Shown here: positions 5,117 through 7,038 of the stretch, piece after piece
How positions within the stretch are numbered: position 1 is the stretch's first letter
Layout of the letters: each line of letters begins with the position of its first letter
Source of the DNA: Verrucomicrobia bacterium UBA1731
GTDB lineage: Bacteria; Verrucomicrobiota; Kiritimatiellia; RFP12; UBA1067
Assembly: GCA_002317575.1 (NCBI GenBank)
Contig: DCIH01000111.1
Location: forward strand, 52,621-59,658
Direction: 5' to 3'
DNA length: 7,038 nt
Position numbers and translations under genes: made by a program
The notes under the pieces: model-generated
Seen by the model: only the letters and a program-made list of their open reading frames with translations
The model's database searches: none
What the model was told of the DNA's origin: nothing

Positions 5117-6784
5117 ATGCTGAAGAAGCTCAGAGTTCGGAATCTGGCCATCGTCGAGGAGTCGGAGGCGGCTTTCGGCGACGGACTCACCGTGGTGACG
5201 GGCGAGACGGGCGCGGGCAAAAGCGTCTTCATGGGTGCGTTGGCGCTGGCGCTGGGCGCGCGCGCGGATGCGACGGACGTGCGCGACGGCGCGAAGGAGG
5301 CGCGCGTCGAGGCCGAGTTCGCGCTCGCGCCGGCCGACGCCGCGACGGCGGCCGTCTTTGCCGTGCTGGACGAGCAGGGCCTGCCGCCGTGCGAAGACGG
5401 CCTCCTGCTGGTGCGCCGCGTCATCTCCGCGGCGGGCGGTTCGCGCGTGTGGGTGAATGACGCGGCGGCGACGGTCCAGACGCTCAAGGCGCTTGGCGCG
5501 AAACTCGTGGGCGTGCACGGACCGAACGACCATCTCGCGCTCGCGGACGAAAACCGCCAGCGGGAACTCCTGGACGCGTACGGCGCCACGCCGACGGAGG
5601 CGTACGCGCGGGCCTGGGGCGACCTGTCGTCGCTTCGCGCGGAGCGTGACGCGCTTTCAGAGGGCGGCGACGTCGCCGAGGAATGCGAGCGCCTGCGCTA
5701 CGCCGTGTCGGAAATCGATGCCGCCGGACTCGCCGAGGAGGACGAAACGGAATTGCCGGCGCGTCACGCTGAAGCCGCGCACGCCGCGGAATTCGTGGAG
5801 GACGCGCGGCTGGCGACCGAGGCGCTTGGCGGCGACGAAGGGTCCGCGGCGAACGCGTTCGCCGCGGCGCGCGGCGCGTTCGCGCGCATGGCGAAGTACC
5901 ATCCGCTGGCGGACGAGTGGGCGCGCACGCTCGACGCGCTCGCCGTGGAGGCGCAGGAGCTGTCCCGTTCCGTGGACGAGGCCGCGTCGCGCGCCGACGC
6001 GGACCCCGAGGCATTCGCGGCCCTCGACGAACGCCTGTCGCTGGTGATGAAGCTGAAGCGGAAATACGCCGTCCGCACGGTGGGCGAGTTGCTGGCGTTG
6101 CGCGACACGCGTGCCGAACGGCTCGCCGACCTCGAAGGACGCGACGCGAAGATCGCCGCGCTCGACGGGAAGATCGCCGCCGCGGAGGCCGTCGTGGCGA
6201 AGACGGGCGCGGCGTTGAGCGCGGCGCGCAAGAAGGCGGGCGCGAAATTGTGCAAGCTGGTCACGCAGGAGCTGCACGGCCTCGGTTTTCTCCAGGCCGG
6301 CTTCTCGGTCGCGCTCGAACCGCGGCCGGCGGACGCGACGGGGCTCGACCGCGTGGTCTGGTTCTTCGAGCCGAATCCCGGCGAAAGCGCGCGGCCGCTG
6401 GCGGCCATCGCCTCGTCCGGTGAAATCGCGCGCGTGATGCTGGCCGTGCAGGCGGTGTTGGCGGAGCACGCGTCGCTTCCGGTGATGGTGTTCGACGAAA
6501 TCGATTCGAACGTGGGCGGGGAAACGGGCCGCGCCGTGGGACTCAAGCTGCGTGCGGTGGCCCGCCACCGCCAGGTGATCGCCATCACGCACCTGCCGCA
6601 GACGGCCGCGCACGGCACCCGTCATTTCGTGGTGTCGAAGGCCGTTTCGGGCGGCCGCACGCGCAGCGCGATCCGCGAGGTGTCGGCCGCCGCGCGCGTG
6701 GACGAAATCGCGCGCATGCTGGGCGGCGCAGGCGATGTGGTGCGCCGCCACGCCGAGGAGCTGCTCCTGCAGGCGACGCAATAA
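5117..6784 (+). CDS. recN: DNA repair ATPase RecN
   Basis: This is an SMC-like cytoplasmic ATPase (555 aa, normal length) that acts early in recombinational repair of double-strand breaks. The N-terminus MLKKLRVRNLAIVEE and Walker A GETGAGKS (residues 29-36) are typical. A helical, coiled-coil-prone middle (about 165-400) includes the family segment LDERLSLVMKLKRKY (303-317). The C-terminal half-site has the signature region ASSGEIARVML (432-442), Walker B VMVFDEID (456-463) with Asp460/Glu461, D-loop SNVGG and H-loop His492 in THLPQTAAHG. Two differences from well-known RecN stand out: SSGE instead of SGGE, and HGPNDH (134-139) where HGQHEH is usual, so the Q-loop glutamine looks replaced. 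ATG 5117 follows the gspK TAA directly, with AGGAGG at 5103-5108. No LexA-type site is evident upstream, which fits read-through from the gsp genes. Confidence 0.95.
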   Translation: MLKKLRVRNLAIVEESEAAFGDGLTVVTGETGAGKSVFMGALALALGARADATDVRDGAKEARVEAEFALAPADAATAAVFAVLDEQGLPPCEDGLLLVRRVISAAGGSRVWVNDAAATVQTLKALGAKLVGVHGPNDHLALADENRQRELLDAYGATPTEAYARAWGDLSSLRAERDALSEGGDVAEECERLRYAVSEIDAAGLAEEDETELPARHAEAAHAAEFVEDARLATEALGGDEGSAANAFAAARGAFARMAKYHPLADEWARTLDALAVEAQELSRSVDEAASRADADPEAFAALDERLSLVMKLKRKYAVRTVGELLALRDTRAERLADLEGRDAKIAALDGKIAAAEAVVAKTGAALSAARKKAGAKLCKLVTQELHGLGFLQAGFSVALEPRPADATGLDRVVWFFEPNPGESARPLAAIASSGEIARVMLAVQAVLAEHASLPVMVFDEIDSNVGGETGRAVGLKLRAVARHRQVIAITHLPQTAAHGTRHFVVSKAVSGGRTRSAIREVSAAARVDEIARMLGGAGDVVRRHAEELLLQATQ

Positions 6785-6804
6785 CCGCGCATATGTTTCC
6801 TGAA

Positions 6805-6824
6805 TTTGCGAAAAAAGTCGCAAA
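6805..6824 (+). terminator. Inverted repeat after recN: weak terminator or operator
   Basis: A perfect 7-bp inverted repeat, TTTGCGA (6805-6811) and TCGCAAA (6818-6824), flanks a 6-nt A-rich loop 20 nt after the recN stop. It could fold in RNA to help end the recN transcript, but the stem has only three GC pairs and no T-run follows, so it is not a canonical intrinsic terminator. It also lies just 7 nt upstream of the -35 box of the promoter before prs, so it could equally be a protein-binding site. Confidence 0.35.
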
Positions 6825-6831
6825 ACAGGTA

Positions 6832-6860
6832 TTGATTCGGCGTGCGCATTGTGATATATT
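6832..6860 (+). promoter_or_regulatory. Sigma-70-like promoter for prs
   Basis: TTGATT (6832-6837) and TATATT (6855-6860) are separated by exactly 17 nt. TGA directly precedes the -10 hexamer, giving an extended -10 (TGn). They match the consensus at 4/6 and 5/6 positions. The site stands in the only AT-rich intergenic gap of the window and points at prs. Transcription would begin near 6867, leaving a leader of about 58 nt to ATG 6925. Confidence 0.65.
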
Positions 6861-6896
6861 GCGCGTTTCACGGTTCAGAAAGTGTCTGGACATGCG

Positions 6897-6911
6897 TTTT
6901 CAATTTGAAAA
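6897..6911. promoter_or_regulatory. 15-nt palindrome in the prs leader, possible operator
   Basis: TTTTCAA (6897-6903) and TTGAAAA (6905-6911) are perfect inverted arms around one central base. With no loop it cannot form a normal RNA hairpin, so if functional it would be a dimeric-regulator binding site about 30-45 nt downstream of the predicted transcription start. AT-rich composition makes chance occurrence possible. If prs translation started at 6892 this would lie inside the gene. Confidence 0.3.
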
Positions 6912-6924
6912 AAAGGGTTTTGGT

Positions 6925-7038
6925 ATGAAGGGGAAGTATGACGACTTGATGATCTTCTCCGGCACGGCCAACTTGCCGCTCGCCGAAAAGGTCGCGAAGC
7001 ACCTGAAGCGCAAGCTCAACAAGATCGACATCAAGCAT
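6925..7038 (+). CDS. prs: Ribose-phosphate pyrophosphokinase, N-terminal part (3' truncated by window edge)
   Basis: The first 38 codons read MKGKYDDLMIFSGTANLPLA followed by EKVAKHLKRKLNKIDIKH. They match the N-terminus of PRPP synthetase, where the pattern is (I/L)FSG-x-(A/S)N-x-x-LA-x-x-(I/V)A-x-x-L-x-x-x-L. The enzyme makes 5-phosphoribosyl-1-pyrophosphate from ribose 5-phosphate and ATP for purine, pyrimidine, histidine, tryptophan and NAD synthesis, in the cytoplasm. The catalytic regions lie outside the window. Start choice is open: ATG 6925 has AAAGGG (6912-6917) 7 nt upstream; in-frame ATG 6892 would add eleven residues but has no Shine-Dalgarno; in-frame ATG 6949 would give MIFSGTAN, closest to the usual family length, with GGGGAAG at 6930-6936 spaced rather far (12 nt). 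prs has its own promoter and is probably a separate unit from recN. Confidence 0.85.
   Translation, partial: MKGKYDDLMIFSGTANLPLAEKVAKHLKRKLNKIDIKH

Noticed and set aside
3629..5533. A 634-codon open frame on the minus strand across gspJ, gspK and recN
   Set aside because: It is antisense to well-supported genes and its translation is Arg/His/Val-rich with no recognisable motif. High GC content removes stop codons on the opposite strand.
5657..6871. A 404-codon minus-strand frame antisense to recN
   Set aside because: RecN motifs in the + frame are unambiguous. The antisense product is His/Arg-rich and spans the recN-prs intergenic AT-rich region without a ribosome site.
6867..6924. A riboswitch or structured leader before prs
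   Set aside because: The leader is only about 58 nt, AT-rich, and shows no stem-loop set or known aptamer motif beyond the loopless palindrome.

Overview
The window is GC-rich, almost entirely coding and transcribed from the + strand. It carries nine genes: a 5'-truncated serA, a run of type II secretion (T2SS) genes in the order gspF-G-H-I-J-K, recN, and the 5' end of prs. Nothing in it looks recently transferred. There is no insertion sequence, tRNA, rRNA or CRISPR array. The organism is a Gram-negative-type (diderm) bacterium, because pseudopilins of the GspG-K set belong to a system that secretes across an outer membrane. The SerA type, the RecN motif variants and the scattered T2SS layout would fit a high-GC member of the PVC group (for example Kiritimatiellota/Lentisphaerota), but that placement is an impression from sequence style and was not tested.

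Layout. Positions 1-329 hold the C-terminal end of D-3-phosphoglycerate dehydrogenase with its ACT domain. Two bases later gspF (332-1483, inner-membrane platform) begins. It is followed by gspG (1497-1904, major pseudopilin), gspH (1931-2653), gspI (2650-3156), gspJ (3153-3950) and gspK (3947-5116). The last four are joined by 4-base GTGA/ATGA stop-start overlaps, each preceded by a clear Shine-Dalgarno sequence. recN (5117-6784) starts on the base after the gspK stop codon. Everything from serA to recN therefore looks like one transcription unit.

The only non-coding stretch is the roughly 140 bp between recN and prs. It is AT-richer than the rest. It holds a 7-bp perfect inverted repeat (6805-6824), a strong sigma-70-like promoter with an extended -10 (6832-6860), and a 15-nt palindrome (6897-6911) before the prs start.

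Function. GspF anchors the assembly platform. GspG polymerises into the pseudopilus, and GspH, I, J and K form its tip. The ATPase (GspE), secretin (GspD), GspC, GspL, GspM and prepilin peptidase are not here and must be encoded elsewhere if the machine works. serA (serine synthesis), recN (double-strand break repair) and prs (PRPP synthesis) are housekeeping genes with no obvious functional link to secretion.

I see no convincing new system. The points most worth a second look are the GspF that lacks its usual N-terminal segment, the insert-rich minor pseudopilins (acidic blocks, a 15-bp tandem duplication, a Gly-rich GspJ tail), the unusual RecN motifs, and the palindromic control region before prs.
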